Shown: one piece after another, positions 48,290 through 58,853 of the stretch
How positions within the stretch are numbered: the first letter of the stretch is position 1
Layout of the letters: each line of letters begins with the position of its first letter
NCBI GenBank assembly: GCA_003991915.1
Contig: RQTK01000152.1
Location: forward strand, 565,210-629,209
Direction of reading: 5' to 3'
Length of the DNA: 64,000 bases
Source of the DNA: Elysia chlorotica
Lineage: Eukaryota > Mollusca > Gastropoda > Plakobranchidae
Notes under the pieces: generated by a model
Told to the model about the DNA's origin: nothing
The model's database searches: none
What the model saw: only the letters and a program-made list of their open reading frames with translations
Position numbers and translations under genes: made by a program

Positions 48290-48412
48290 AGCCTAGAAAT
48301 GTATATATCCCTGTAGCCTAATATAAAATTTCAACCATAATAAGCGCCTTTGTTTGGAATCGTGTAGCCTAATGTAAAATTTCAACCATAATAACCGCCT
48401 TTGGGCGGAATA
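48290..48412. repeat. Tandem ~61 bp duplication
   Basis: GTAGCCTAATATAAAATTTC, then AACCATAATAAGCGCCTTTG, is repeated immediately as a near-identical second unit starting near 48365. Confidence 0.85.
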
Positions 48413-49279
48413 AACCTGCGACTTTCCGATTGGAAGGCACGAAGCATTAGACCACCGCTCTCCGTATATTCAGCTTTCTTTTCCTTTAGGTACATTTCAT
48501 GGTGTAAGCACCATTTATAGTGTGACTAAAGTTTTCAGTCCTTATGTTTCCTAAAAGAATCATAAGTGGGTGAAATATTTTGTGGACGGTAACCACCACT
48601 TACCTAGGTGTCCCGTCTTCAGTAGAAACCACTACAGTCAACTAGGCTAAGTGAAAAAGAGTTGGTCCTCACATAATAGCGACAATCTCTACAATCATGT
48701 AGGCCTAGGTAAATTCTTATGTCACTGAATATATTTCTCTTTGAACAGTGTCCGTTCCAGAGTGTCGACATATATGATAAATAAAGTATAGTTCAATGTT
48801 TACGTGATGCTTAATCGAAAAGAGTTGTAGTTATCTTAACCTAATTTTATACTTTTTTTCTGGTACCGACAACCACGGGGGAAAAATGTATCGGTAAAGA
48901 GTAATTTACACAATGACGTTTGTTCTAATCGTTTAATCTATCGCCTTCTGTGTCATAAATTAACGATATTTTTCGCATTAGATTCCTAAAAAATGTTCAA
49001 AATGTTTCACACGCATTCATTGATGTAGCCAACTTACCTTTATCAATACGACTAGTTGGATCTAAGTGTATCTGATTCAGAATGAGAGTGTTTATTATTT
49101 CGCGGAACTTACCAACTGTCGTTAGAGTTGAAGACGGCGATATGGCTATGAGTAGACTAGATAAGAATGTTTCCCACAAAAAAATCATACTCCTGCCCCC
49201 GTGAAGTGTCCTGTAATTTATATGCACATACTCTGATGGTGTCTGTATGAGAATGTATTATATTAACTGATGTGATAAT

Positions 49280-49282
<3 letters not shown>

Positions 49283-49319
<37 letters not shown>
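49283..49319. repeat. GA microsatellite
   Basis: About 18 GA units. The upstream neighbourhood shows no gene. Confidence 0.95.
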
Positions 49320-49322
<3 letters not shown>

Positions 49323-49844
49323 AGATATAGAGAGATATAAGAATAAAAACTGTAGACAGACACACAGGCACAACAAAATACGAGCACAACGATCCCTCTC
49401 AGAGCATTAAAATGGGGCACGAAGAGACAATATGCGACATAAACAGATGTCCCGAAAAGATATGCGGAAACAAGAAATTTAGCTTAGACTCAAACCTCGG
49501 ACCTACTGCTCATCAGTCCGGAGCGCTAATGGTTGAGCTTTATGGCGCCACCGACATCATGCAGACCAAATTCGAGCGACTGCTTGTTGTATATGAATTT
49601 GAATGAGATACAGAGCTCCGTGTGGTTCCAAATCAATCAAAAATGTAAGACAACAACCTAAGGCTATACAATGGGAATAAATGTGAATTGTGAGAATGTT
49701 TGAGACCACGAAATTTGATACAATCAGAACAACACATTGTGGAAAAACAATAACTTTCGAATAACAATTCACAAACATAAACATTTTATATATGTGTGTA
49801 TATATATAATGGGGTATATATATATGGTAATGTAAACCCCTGCT

Positions 49845-50085
49845 GGTGGGCCATGGGGGTGCGGTAGCCCTGGGGTAGAACATCGGCTTCCAACGCAAAA
49901 GATCCTGGCGGTTGCGTTCCCTACTGGTTGGGTCGGTGTCAGTGACCAGACATGTGTCTTGGACATCCCCGCCCTGTCTGTTTGTGGCAACACATAAAAT
50001 TGTCAGACGTCAGTTTTGGGGCCCGTCTACAAAATAGCATATATAGTGCTGTTGTTAGACGTTAAACTTACTCAACCACAACTAC
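49845..50085 (+). mobile_element. SINE, copy F (full length)
   Basis: Head GGGTGCGGTAGCCCTGGGG and TAGAACATCGGCTTCC, body TTCCCTACTGGTTGGGTCGG, CGCCCTGTCTG, AAATTGTCAGACGTCAG, tail GTTAGACGTTAAAC and ACTCAACC. Head and tail both present. Confidence 0.9.
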
Positions 50086-50674
50086 AACTACACTGGCGGG
50101 CCTTAGCTAGCATGAGAAAAAAAGCATGTTTTATAACAGATGCGTGCACGTTTGGTTTTGAAAGCCAAATTGGCATTGTTATCTTATTGTTTTTTTTTCC
50201 CTTTGAAAAGACTAAGGGCGTTGTTAATCACGCAACCTGCGAGAATAGCGTGCGGCGCTATTGACGCATACTGAGAGAATAGCGCCCCGCACTATTCGGG
50301 CAGTCTGTGAGATTAGTACCTGGTGCTATTTGGGCAGTCTTTGTGATCAGCACTCGGCGCTATTAGGACATCCTGTGAGCGGGTAGCAACTAGCAAGTAG
50401 GCTAAGGATCCAATCCCAAGGAGAAAAGTGATGAATGTCCACAGAAAGATTTGGATAGGAAAACCGGGACTTAGACTAGACATTCAGTATGATTCACTGC
50501 CTACAAAACATACTAAAAAATGAAATTTAATTTAGTCTGGAAAAACTTTATGAATAAGAAGGCAATCCTGGAGAGAGAAGGGAAATTGTTTTAGGCTAGA
50601 TCTATTAAAAAAATACAACTCCATTATAAATCCACATTGCTGTGAGTAAGACTAAGAACCAGTAAGAGAAAGAA

Positions 50675-50677
50675 AGA

Positions 50678-50739
<62 letters not shown>
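50675..50739. repeat. GA microsatellite
   Basis: About 28 nearly perfect GA units inside the inverted-repeat-bounded segment. Confidence 0.95.
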
Positions 50740-50740
<1 letters not shown>

Positions 50741-51769
50741 GGTAGGGGTAGGCGTATCTTCCATAGTGAGAGTAGACCATACAGACGGTGTGCGTGGAAG
50801 TGCGTGTGTTTTTACTGGCTCGGGTTTATCTTGATGGAGTCCTATCTTGATACATATACATTTTATATGAAGAGACTGTCGTGCAAAATAAAGCCTGGGG
50901 TATTTTCAAGTAGGCTTACAGTTACACGCATTCTCCATACAATACGTGCATGCATCATGTTTTTTTTCCTCTTCTCAAACTCGCCACTAGATACAACTGG
51001 CTGAGTCATTTATATGGATATTTTACTGCATATAAATTGTACCTGTAATTTTTACATGTAATGAGTCGGGATTTGCAAAAGGAAGTCTGATTTCCATTGG
51101 CGTTGGCGGACGGGGCCACTAGATGCAGTCATAATACCTAATTCACCATCTGCGCGCGATCAGTTCTGTAATTATCCCTATTTATTTCACATTATTATGT
51201 TGGATAATGTCTTTGTCAACCGCTTCAGTAGTGTTGCTGCTTTAACTCCAACTGATTTGGACATAAAGCAATTTGAAGGGATATAGTTGAAATGTATGTT
51301 GACATTGTTAATGTTATGGACAATTATAGCTATTTTCTTTGGTCGCACATAGTTGAATTTAGCCTGACTCTACTAAAGAAGTATTAAATTAGTTTAGTGC
51401 TTGAGGGATCTAAAATAGTTAAGATTGTCTTTGTCACTGCGATTAAGGCCTACTTGGTGTCAACTCAATTTCTACACTGGGGTATACATTAGAATTCCAA
51501 CCTGTTTTGTCAATGTCTATGCACTTGGGTCAATATTGTATTTAGAATTACATGTACATTCTGTCATCTCAATTTGGGTGACTTGCACACAACTAGTTGC
51601 TTATGTGATTGCAAATGGAGAGGACACACATTTGTAGTACTGAGCTTACTTAACATTTTTGTATATTTCGTTACTAACACAGTAATAGTCATTATTTTGT
51701 ATTTTCTGTCGTATTATCAGTTCTAGTTTTAAAAATTTAAGAAGTACGACAAAAGTAGTTTAGCAGCAT

Positions 51770-51880
51770 CAGCACTACTAGTACTTTACTCAGAGAGTAC
51801 TAGTACATGTGGGTAATAAGTAGTAGTACTGTAGTAGTAGAAGTAGTAGCAGTAGTGGTAGTAGTTCTAGTAGTAGAAAA
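51770..51880. repeat. AGT/TAG-rich tract
   Basis: Irregular TAGTAG and AGTACT units; low-complexity. Confidence 0.7.
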
Positions 51881-52423
51881 GGCAAACATGTAATACAGGT
51901 ACATGTACTTGCAGCAGCACAGCAGTGGTAGGAATACCACAGGAACACATCCCACAAACATTTCTGATCACAGACACATGTACCGAGCAGTTTTGAAACA
52001 CCGGAAAGAAGAGTGACGTTGCTACTATATTTAGAGGTTGTATGCGAGAATAGCGCGCCGCGCTAATCACATAGCCTGCGAGATTAACAACGTTCTTTGA
52101 CTAATAGGCTTATGTCAAGTTCAAGGGAATTAACTCTTTAAAATTTTTGTGTGGAAATCTTTTCTACTAAATCTAGGTGAGATTTTCTAGGATAGAAGCT
52201 CATATCGAAACTAGATCGAGCTTCAGCTGAAACTGTCGACACGACATCAACAGTCATATATATAGCTAGTTTTTGATAGCTACTGAACCTGACCGGAGTC
52301 ATAGCTGAGAGGGAAGCCGGTTTATGCACAGGAACACAGGGTTTACAGGTCTAGACTAAAATCTAGATTTAGATCTAGCGGCACTGATAGTTTCTCTAGA
52401 TAAAGTTTTTAGATATAGAAATA

Positions 52424-52906
52424 GGCACTCCTTGAGTTTTGTGGTCCCTAACCTGTGGGCGATCAAATGGCTTGGTGGGCGGGATTTGAGGGGTGGGTGT
52501 GTAGGATTCGATTACATGGGAGTCAGTCAAACTGTGAAGAGAGAAGAGAGAGATAAAGAGAGACATACATACAGAGCAAGCGAGTGTGAGAGACAAAGGT
52601 AGAGATCTAAAGTTTCAATTGCTTTTAACAGATCAATCTGGCCTAATTCTTATGTCCTTACAAGTGTATGTTGTCCCCACTCCCCTTCCCTGCCCGCATT
52701 CTACCAGTATTCAAATAAACAACTGAATACAACCAACCACGTCCTGTCTTTTTGAGTCAAACAAAACATGCCAATACAATAAAAAATAACAAAAAGACAG
52801 GGAGTACAGCTGGCGTGTATTTTAATCAATTTTAATAGAAAAGAAGTTTGGCCGCCCACCCATTTGATCACCCACTGGCTAGGGACCACAAAACTCAAGG
52901 AGTGCC
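52424..52906. mobile_element. Inverted-repeat element, copy 2
   Basis: The same ends as 46919-47294 (GGCACTCCTTGAGTTTTGTG and CTCAAGGAGTGCC). The interior shares the block GGCCGCCCACCCATTTGATC and is longer, 483 bp. No intact target duplication is visible; its right flank has become a GATCTA cluster. Confidence 0.85.
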
Positions 52907-52907
52907 A

Positions 52908-53015
52908 AAATCTAGATCTAGAACCTAATCTAGATCTAGCCTACTAAGTCTAAATATCTAGATCTAGACTTTTTATTTCAAATGATATCTAGATTTAGAT
53001 TCTAGATTCTAGAAT
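52908..53015. repeat. GATCTA palindromic cluster
   Basis: Interrupted CTAGATCTA and TTCTAGA units directly abutting the right end of the inverted-repeat element copy 2. Confidence 0.85.
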
Positions 53016-53038
53016 TAGATCAAGATTCCAGGGGAAGT

Positions 53039-53170
53039 AAGTACAACGTCGTGGTAGCTTACGTCGCGTCACAATATGAGAATAAGCCTGACGACGAGTC
53101 GTAAGCTAACACGAAATTGTACTTGTAACGGTCGTAAGCTAACAAGAAATTGTTCTTGTAACGGCCTCTA
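53039..53170. repeat. Short tandem repeat with GTCGTAAGCTAAC core
   Basis: Two ~34 bp units, GTCGTAAGCTAACACGAAAT and GTCGTAAGCTAACAAGAAAT, each followed by TGT(A/T)CTTGTAACGG, lie next to an AGTACAACGTCGTGGTAGCT block. That block reappears in reverse complement at about 62208-62245. Confidence 0.8.
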
Positions 53171-53864
53171 ATCTAGGGTACTTCTTAGGCGGTCCCGTCT
53201 TTGTTACATGACGTCCATATTCGTATAGAGTAGTTGGATTGATATTGACTAACCTAAGGACTTATTTGATTTCAGACAAAATATTAAGTGCCTCCAGTAA
53301 CATAACTTGCTGCATCACAGTGATAGGCCTAAAACAAAAGTAAATTGAACAAGATTTGTTCATTTTCTTTAAAATTATTTTTAACTCGTACAGGGTTTTT
53401 ATATCCATTCCACCACCTTGCCCTCTATATCGAATTAACAGAGGCGGGACAGCAGTGAGTAATCAGTAACCTATTTAGATTTCTATATAAATATATCTAG
53501 ATCTAACATTTAGATTCTCTCTGAATTGGACCAATAGGCCTTGTGATAACCTATCTAATAATACTTTCTATATGACTAGCCGCTCTCAGGGTGTACATTT
53601 TTCTTTGTCTGGATATTTATTTCACCCTTTTGAAAAAAAATTGTGTTGCTCTAAAGAAATGAAAAATTACCTTGAATTATAATTACACTATACAATTATT
53701 TACAGTATACGTTTTAAATAGTAAAAATTAATGTTCTACAAAATTGTATACACATTATCAAAAGAAAATGTTATGTTGGCAAGGCAATGTATATAACAAT
53801 CATTCACAAGGGAAATGTCGGTTATGATTTGCCATCAACATCAGTAACCATCCAATCTAAATCT

Positions 53865-53867
<3 letters not shown>

Positions 53868-53916
<49 letters not shown>
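53868..53916. repeat. TC microsatellite
   Basis: About 24 TC units about 1 kb upstream of the glucosidase I start. Confidence 0.95.
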
Positions 53917-54876
53917 ATGTATTTAGTTTAGAGATTGCATTGCAGTCGAAGTAATTAACAAAATCTAAGCTAGTTAGGGTAAAAAAACTTTTCATTTAAA
54001 CATTTTTAAAGTGAATTATTTTTAAACCTCTATTGAGTATACATTTAATCTAAGTTTCTAACACTATTCTTTAAAAATGATATTATTTATTTTACATTGT
54101 TTAATCAGCATTTTTTTACTACAGCACCCCCAAGCATAGAAATTGATCCTTTCCTAGATTGTATTTTGATTATCGGCAGAAGAATGCAAGACATTTCTTA
54201 CTTGATAGCATGGAATAGTCTCTTATGTCTAGCCTTGGCCAAGAGGCTATTGTTACTGGAACGGGTCCAACCCCTTGTTCTGGGGTACCTGTTCCACTGG
54301 AGGTATATAAGAGGGTTTTCCTGTTGTATGCAACCAGTTTCAGATCAGCACTAGTCCCAGAGGCAAGTAATACCGCATAGGCCATGGAACCTCTTGCCCT
54401 GACAAGTTGGAGCCGCTTGACTTGAATTATGCAGTGAATGTGGAGCTTTAGAGAATAACACATTTCAGAATTCTCCTGTCTGTTTTCAAATGATCATTAC
54501 AATTATCCCTGACTTCCATTTCACAGTAGACAGAAGTCTAGGATAGAACAAACTTATCAGATATAAATCATTCAATTAAAATAGTCGATTACTTTTCAGT
54601 TAAATGTGTACTTTTCTGTGTGTATGGTTGTCTCTTTTTCTCTGTCTGTCTCTCTGACGCTGTCTCTCTCGCTCTCAATATATAATTTATGTCAACTGAA
54701 AATTGATAACTGGACAGTTTTTTATCATTAGATTGGATTGAAAAAAGGGTAACTCTATTCATATCATGTGATATATTGAATAAAATATAAATGATGCATT
54801 ATTTGTCACCATGCTTTAATAGTTTCTTCTTATAACAATTGTTTGAGCTACATCCCTTTTTTAAATCTTTTCTCAG

Positions 54877-56540
54877 ATACATACTTATATAAAGAGTCAA
54901 ATTGCCATGTCAAAACCAGGGTTAAGAAGACGTTTGAGAGGAAATGAAAAGGCTACATATGAAGAATCTAAGGATGAAAAAAATGAGGAAAAATGGCCAT
55001 ACGCAAAGGGTCAGCTTGACCCTTTAGCAAAGGCCACTGGGGCAGCTGTTGTGGTTGTTATGACGCTGCTCATCACCTACTTCCGTTTCCAGCAGTATCT
55101 ATGCGACATTATAATCACTCCAGTGGACTCTGATCCAATCATTCCTGCAAATGGCTCACTACCTTCTGTTAATCCTGAGAGATTTTGGGGAACATATCGG
55201 TAAGTATAATGAACAGGAGAGCTTCAAAGATATTATTCTCATATGTATGTTAGTAACAATAAGACTTTCCAAGTTAAAAATCACTTATCTTTACAAATAA
55301 ATCCTGTTGTTAAGTGTTTACATAAGCAATTTTTTTCTCGAATATGAACAAACCCTACCTTTGCAGAGATGCTCTTGGCACGATCATATGTTTTTTTGTT
55401 GGATTACATTTCATTCGCACAATGTTTGAAGTAAGATGGCCAGAAAATGGCTTTTTTTTACGTCTCAAAAATAATACAAATGACAATAGTGTCAGTATAT
55501 TCTATTTAATTTTAATCGTATTAGAACCTGTGTGCAGCTAAAAATTATAATAAATAAAAATTTCTTTTTAAACAGACCTCAAGCTTATTTTGGAATAAAG
55601 AGTCGAAGTAAGACATCCCCAGTATTTGGCCTGATGTGGATGTCTCAACTGACCAATCAGATGCCTCCTCCTCTTCGACATTGGTGTGATCAGGGAGACA
55701 GACTGGAAAGCTATGTGTGGCTGAAACATGACGGAGAGAACTTTGGGGAGCAGGAAATCAAAGAAAAGCTCTTTACTGTCAAAACAGACTTTGTAAAGCA
55801 GCCAGGTGGAGAGCATGGAGGGGACTGGTCTGCCAGGATTAGTTTCATACCCAAGGTTATAATTACAGTCTTTGTAGCATAAATAGTGAGGATCAATCAA
55901 TGCTAAATTAAAAAAAAAAATTTTTTTAAAAGCAATTCACCGAACACAATTGGACTTCAAGGGTTTGGTCTGGTGCAGTGAGCAGGTTTGTGTAAAGAAA
56001 GTCGCCATCAAGATAGAGCTTTGTTGAATCCTTTCTGCAATAATGGCTCTGCATCTTGGGCAATTCATCAATAAATCGATTGAGTAGTTCACGAGCAACT
56101 TTCCCACGGTTGTAGTGTGGATAAGAGCGTCTTTTTTTGGTGTGTTAAAAAGGATTGAAGATATGAAGCTTTGAGGCGCATTCCCATTTTCAGTGACTTC
56201 TTTATCCTTTTCCGTGCAGAAGATAGACATTACGAAACGATTGCTCAAATTAGTTGTAATCAGTTGTGCTTCGAAACATCTTTTGACAGACTGGTTTTTT
56301 CCATTGATTCATCTTCAGGTGGTATCTAAATGTGACGTCTCTTTTGTTTTGGCCAGTCGCATTCGGTTTACGGTTTACATCTACTCTGTCAATCAAGCCA
56401 TAAAAACACACACCACAAACTAATATGATCGATATTTAAAAAAGAGAACTGCAAATCTAGTTTCAAATAACCTGTTGCTTTGTCTAGGTTGCACATCGCA
56501 GTAAAGTGTGCCTTTGGGAAACCTAGAAGACGCTAAAACC

Positions 56541-56579
<39 letters not shown>

Positions 56580-58853
56580 GGCTCTCCCTCTCTCTATAGA
56601 CTAGGTTGAATAGAAGCATAAAACAATAACACAAAAAGATTTGTCAAAATGACTGAAAGCAAGGATGGTTAGCTTGTATATCTTGTCAACTACAAATTTC
56701 TTCTAGTTCAATAAAAAATAATGTATAACACTACCCTCATCTGCTGCAAAGTCAATTACATCAATATAGTCTCTAAGCATCCTCTCTTTATTTAATTTTT
56801 TCTAGTTTTCACAAGAGGAACCCTGTATGGAGATAAGCAACCAATTTTACCATATAAGATTCATATAAATTTGTAAATATGTCTTTTGGCCCATTCTGTA
56901 GTCACTGAATGTGGACATAATTAAAAACTTTTTCTTTTGCAGGACCCAAGCCTTTCAGTTGTAGTTTCAAGTTTCTTCTATGTAGCCTTGGATCAAGATA
57001 ATGGACGGTTGGAACCCAAACTAACCAAGGGACGTCTCACATCAGTTGATGGTTGGCATGAAGATCTTGGTAGCTTTGAGCTTCAGATGCCAAACATAGT
57101 GGCAACTGCTGAAAAATCTCAAGTAAAGCATAGCTACTTTATCAGCTATGCCAAGCAGTTGGACCAGCTCAAAGACATCTTGGTAAATGGCCTCAAAGTG
57201 GAGGCATGGGATAAAGGCAGAACTCAGCCCTATTTCACTCTCTCAGGCAGGAGGGTACCAAGGGACGTTCCTGGTCCTAATTTTGTGATCAAACAGGTCA
57301 CTGCTAAACTGCCCTTCACCATGGAAGTCATGTACGAGTCAGGGTCATTTGTAAATCGCCAGGGGCACTTGTCCAAAGATAGCTTTTCAGCACTCATTGG
57401 CTCAAAAGAGAAGGAGTTTGACGCTAAATTTGAAAAAGTGTTTCAGTTAGAGCAGAGAAATTACACTGTGAATGAAATCCATTTTGCTAAGGCAGCTTTA
57501 AGCAACATGCTTGGCGGTATAGGGTATTTTTATGGCCCATCTTTGGTCCAGTCCAGATATAATTCTGAGCCAGTCAACTACTGGGAAGCTCCACTCTACA
57601 CAGCTGTCCCCTCCAGACCTTTTTTCCCTCGTGGATTTTTGTGGGATGAAGGTTTCCATAACATGCTTATCAGGATGTGGAACTCTGAAATCTCCAAAGA
57701 TATCATTGGTCACTGGATGGACCTGATGAACACAGAGGGGTGGATTCCACGTGAGCAAATCCTGGGGGTTGAAGCAAGGGCGAAAGTACCTGCAGAGTTT
57801 GTGATCCAGAGAAATACCAACGCCAATCCACCAACATTTTTTCTTCCTCTTCAAAGCCTTATTAAGGAAATGATTCAAAGTGACAAGCCTTCAGATAAAG
57901 CCTATTTGAAAGCTCTCTACCCAAGGCTGAAGAGGTGGTTTGCTTACTACAACACCACTCAGAATGGGGACCAGCCCTTCACCTACCGCTGGCATGGTCG
58001 AGACCCTACTCTCACCAAACAGTTGAACCCTTTGACGTTAACATCAGGGCTGGACGACTATCCTAGAGCTTCCCACCCGACTAGCGATGAAAGACACGTT
58101 GACTTGCGTTGTTGGATTGCGCTGGCTGCAGGTGTTATGCGAGACATAGCTCGCAGCCTCGGACAAGAATGGCAGACATATGAAGACACTCATAACCTTC
58201 TTACCGACAATCAAATGTTAGATAAACTGCACTGGTCACCTAAGGCTCAACAGTACAGTGACTGGGGTCTTCATACTGATAAAGCAAGGCTGGAAAAGCC
58301 AAAACCCCCACCGAACCAGCACCCGAGCCAACGCCATCAGCACATGGATACTGACAAAATCCGTGTGGTACTCACTGAGCCAACCAGACAATTTGTGAAT
58401 GCTCTTGGATATGTTAGTCTTTTCCCCTTCCTGTTAAAGATTGTTCATGCAGATTCTCCAAAACTGGACAAAATCTTGTCTGACATTACCGATCCAACAA
58501 AGCTGTGGACTGAATTTGGTCTTCGTTCCATCAGCCGCAATTCAAAGTTCTATGCTCGCTTCAACACTGAGCATGACCCACCCTACTGGCGGGGTCCGAT
58601 TTGGATCAATATGAACTACTTGTGCCTGTCAGCCCTGCATCACTACAGTTCTGTGGATGGCCCTTACCGAGAGAGGGCTAAGACAGTCTACACTAACTTG
58701 CGTAAGAATCTTGTCACTAACATATTCAAAGAATACGAGCGAACTGGCTACATCTGGGAAAATTACAATGATAAAACTGGTGAGGGGAAAGGATCACATC
58801 CTTTCACAGGATGGTCGGCACTAGTTGTCTTGATGATGGCCGAAACATTTTAA
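54877..58853 (+). CDS. MOGS: Mannosyl-oligosaccharide glucosidase (glucosidase I, GH63)
   Basis: Three coding exons: 54907-55199, 55576-55855 and 56943-58853, all with GT-AG sites and matching phases, giving 827 residues. The human enzyme is about the same size. A CTCAG acceptor at 54871-54876 puts the ATG inside a second exon, so the promoter is further left. The N-terminus is basic (RRR near residue 7, an ER-retrieval type signal), with a single transmembrane anchor at about residues 43-60, making a type II ER protein. The luminal part shows ERFWGTYRPQAYFGIKSR, PRGFLWDEGFHN, GWIPREQILGVEARAKVPAE (~456), ANPPTFFLP, DERHVDLRCW (~577) and the C-terminal WENYNDKTGEGKGSHPFTGW (~796), all hallmarks of GH63. 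It removes the outermost alpha-1,2-linked glucose from Glc3Man9GlcNAc2 on new glycoproteins, the first trimming step before glucosidase II and calnexin. The acidic residues in the last three motifs are the likely catalytic and binding positions. Confidence 0.97.
55930..56430 (-). pseudogene. Uncharacterised transposon ORF relic in MOGS intron 2
   Basis: Minus-strand frames give TFRYHLKMNQWKKPVCQKMF near 56300 and then, after frame breaks, RGKVARELLNRFIDELPKMQ and SHYCRKDSTKLYLDGDFL near 56090-55995. A 'VC..FF/MF' block followed by 'P....HYCR..S...YL' is a pattern I recall from a large class of uncharacterised invertebrate transposon proteins; the superfamily name is uncertain. Several frameshifts and stops show it is dead. 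Confidence 0.5.
56541..56578. repeat. GA microsatellite
   Basis: About 19 GA units in MOGS intron 2, followed by a CTCTCCCTCTCTCT run that pairs with it as an imperfect hairpin. Confidence 0.95.

Larger units (their letters stand above)
50217..52106. mobile_element. Segment bounded by GC-rich inverted repeats, candidate DNA transposon
   Basis: The left side begins GCGTTGTTAATCACGCAAC then CTGCGAGAATAGCG. The right side, in reverse complement, begins ACGTTGTTAATCTCGCAGG and also contains a CTATTCTCGCA block. The left side continues with about four diverged ~34 bp units of the form 'CTGNGAGANTAGNNC..GGCGCTATT' (50245-50395). The ~1.9 kb interior contains a 60 bp GA microsatellite and no transposase frame. 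The target duplication is unclear. Confidence 0.5.

Noticed and set aside
49412..49606. 64-codon frame with a tRNA-like stretch on the reverse strand
   Set aside because: A possible SINE head (GGTTTGAGTC-like B box) but without the body of the local SINE family; too weak to call.
57498..57878. 126-codon minus-strand frame
   Set aside because: Antisense shadow of the conserved MOGS exon.
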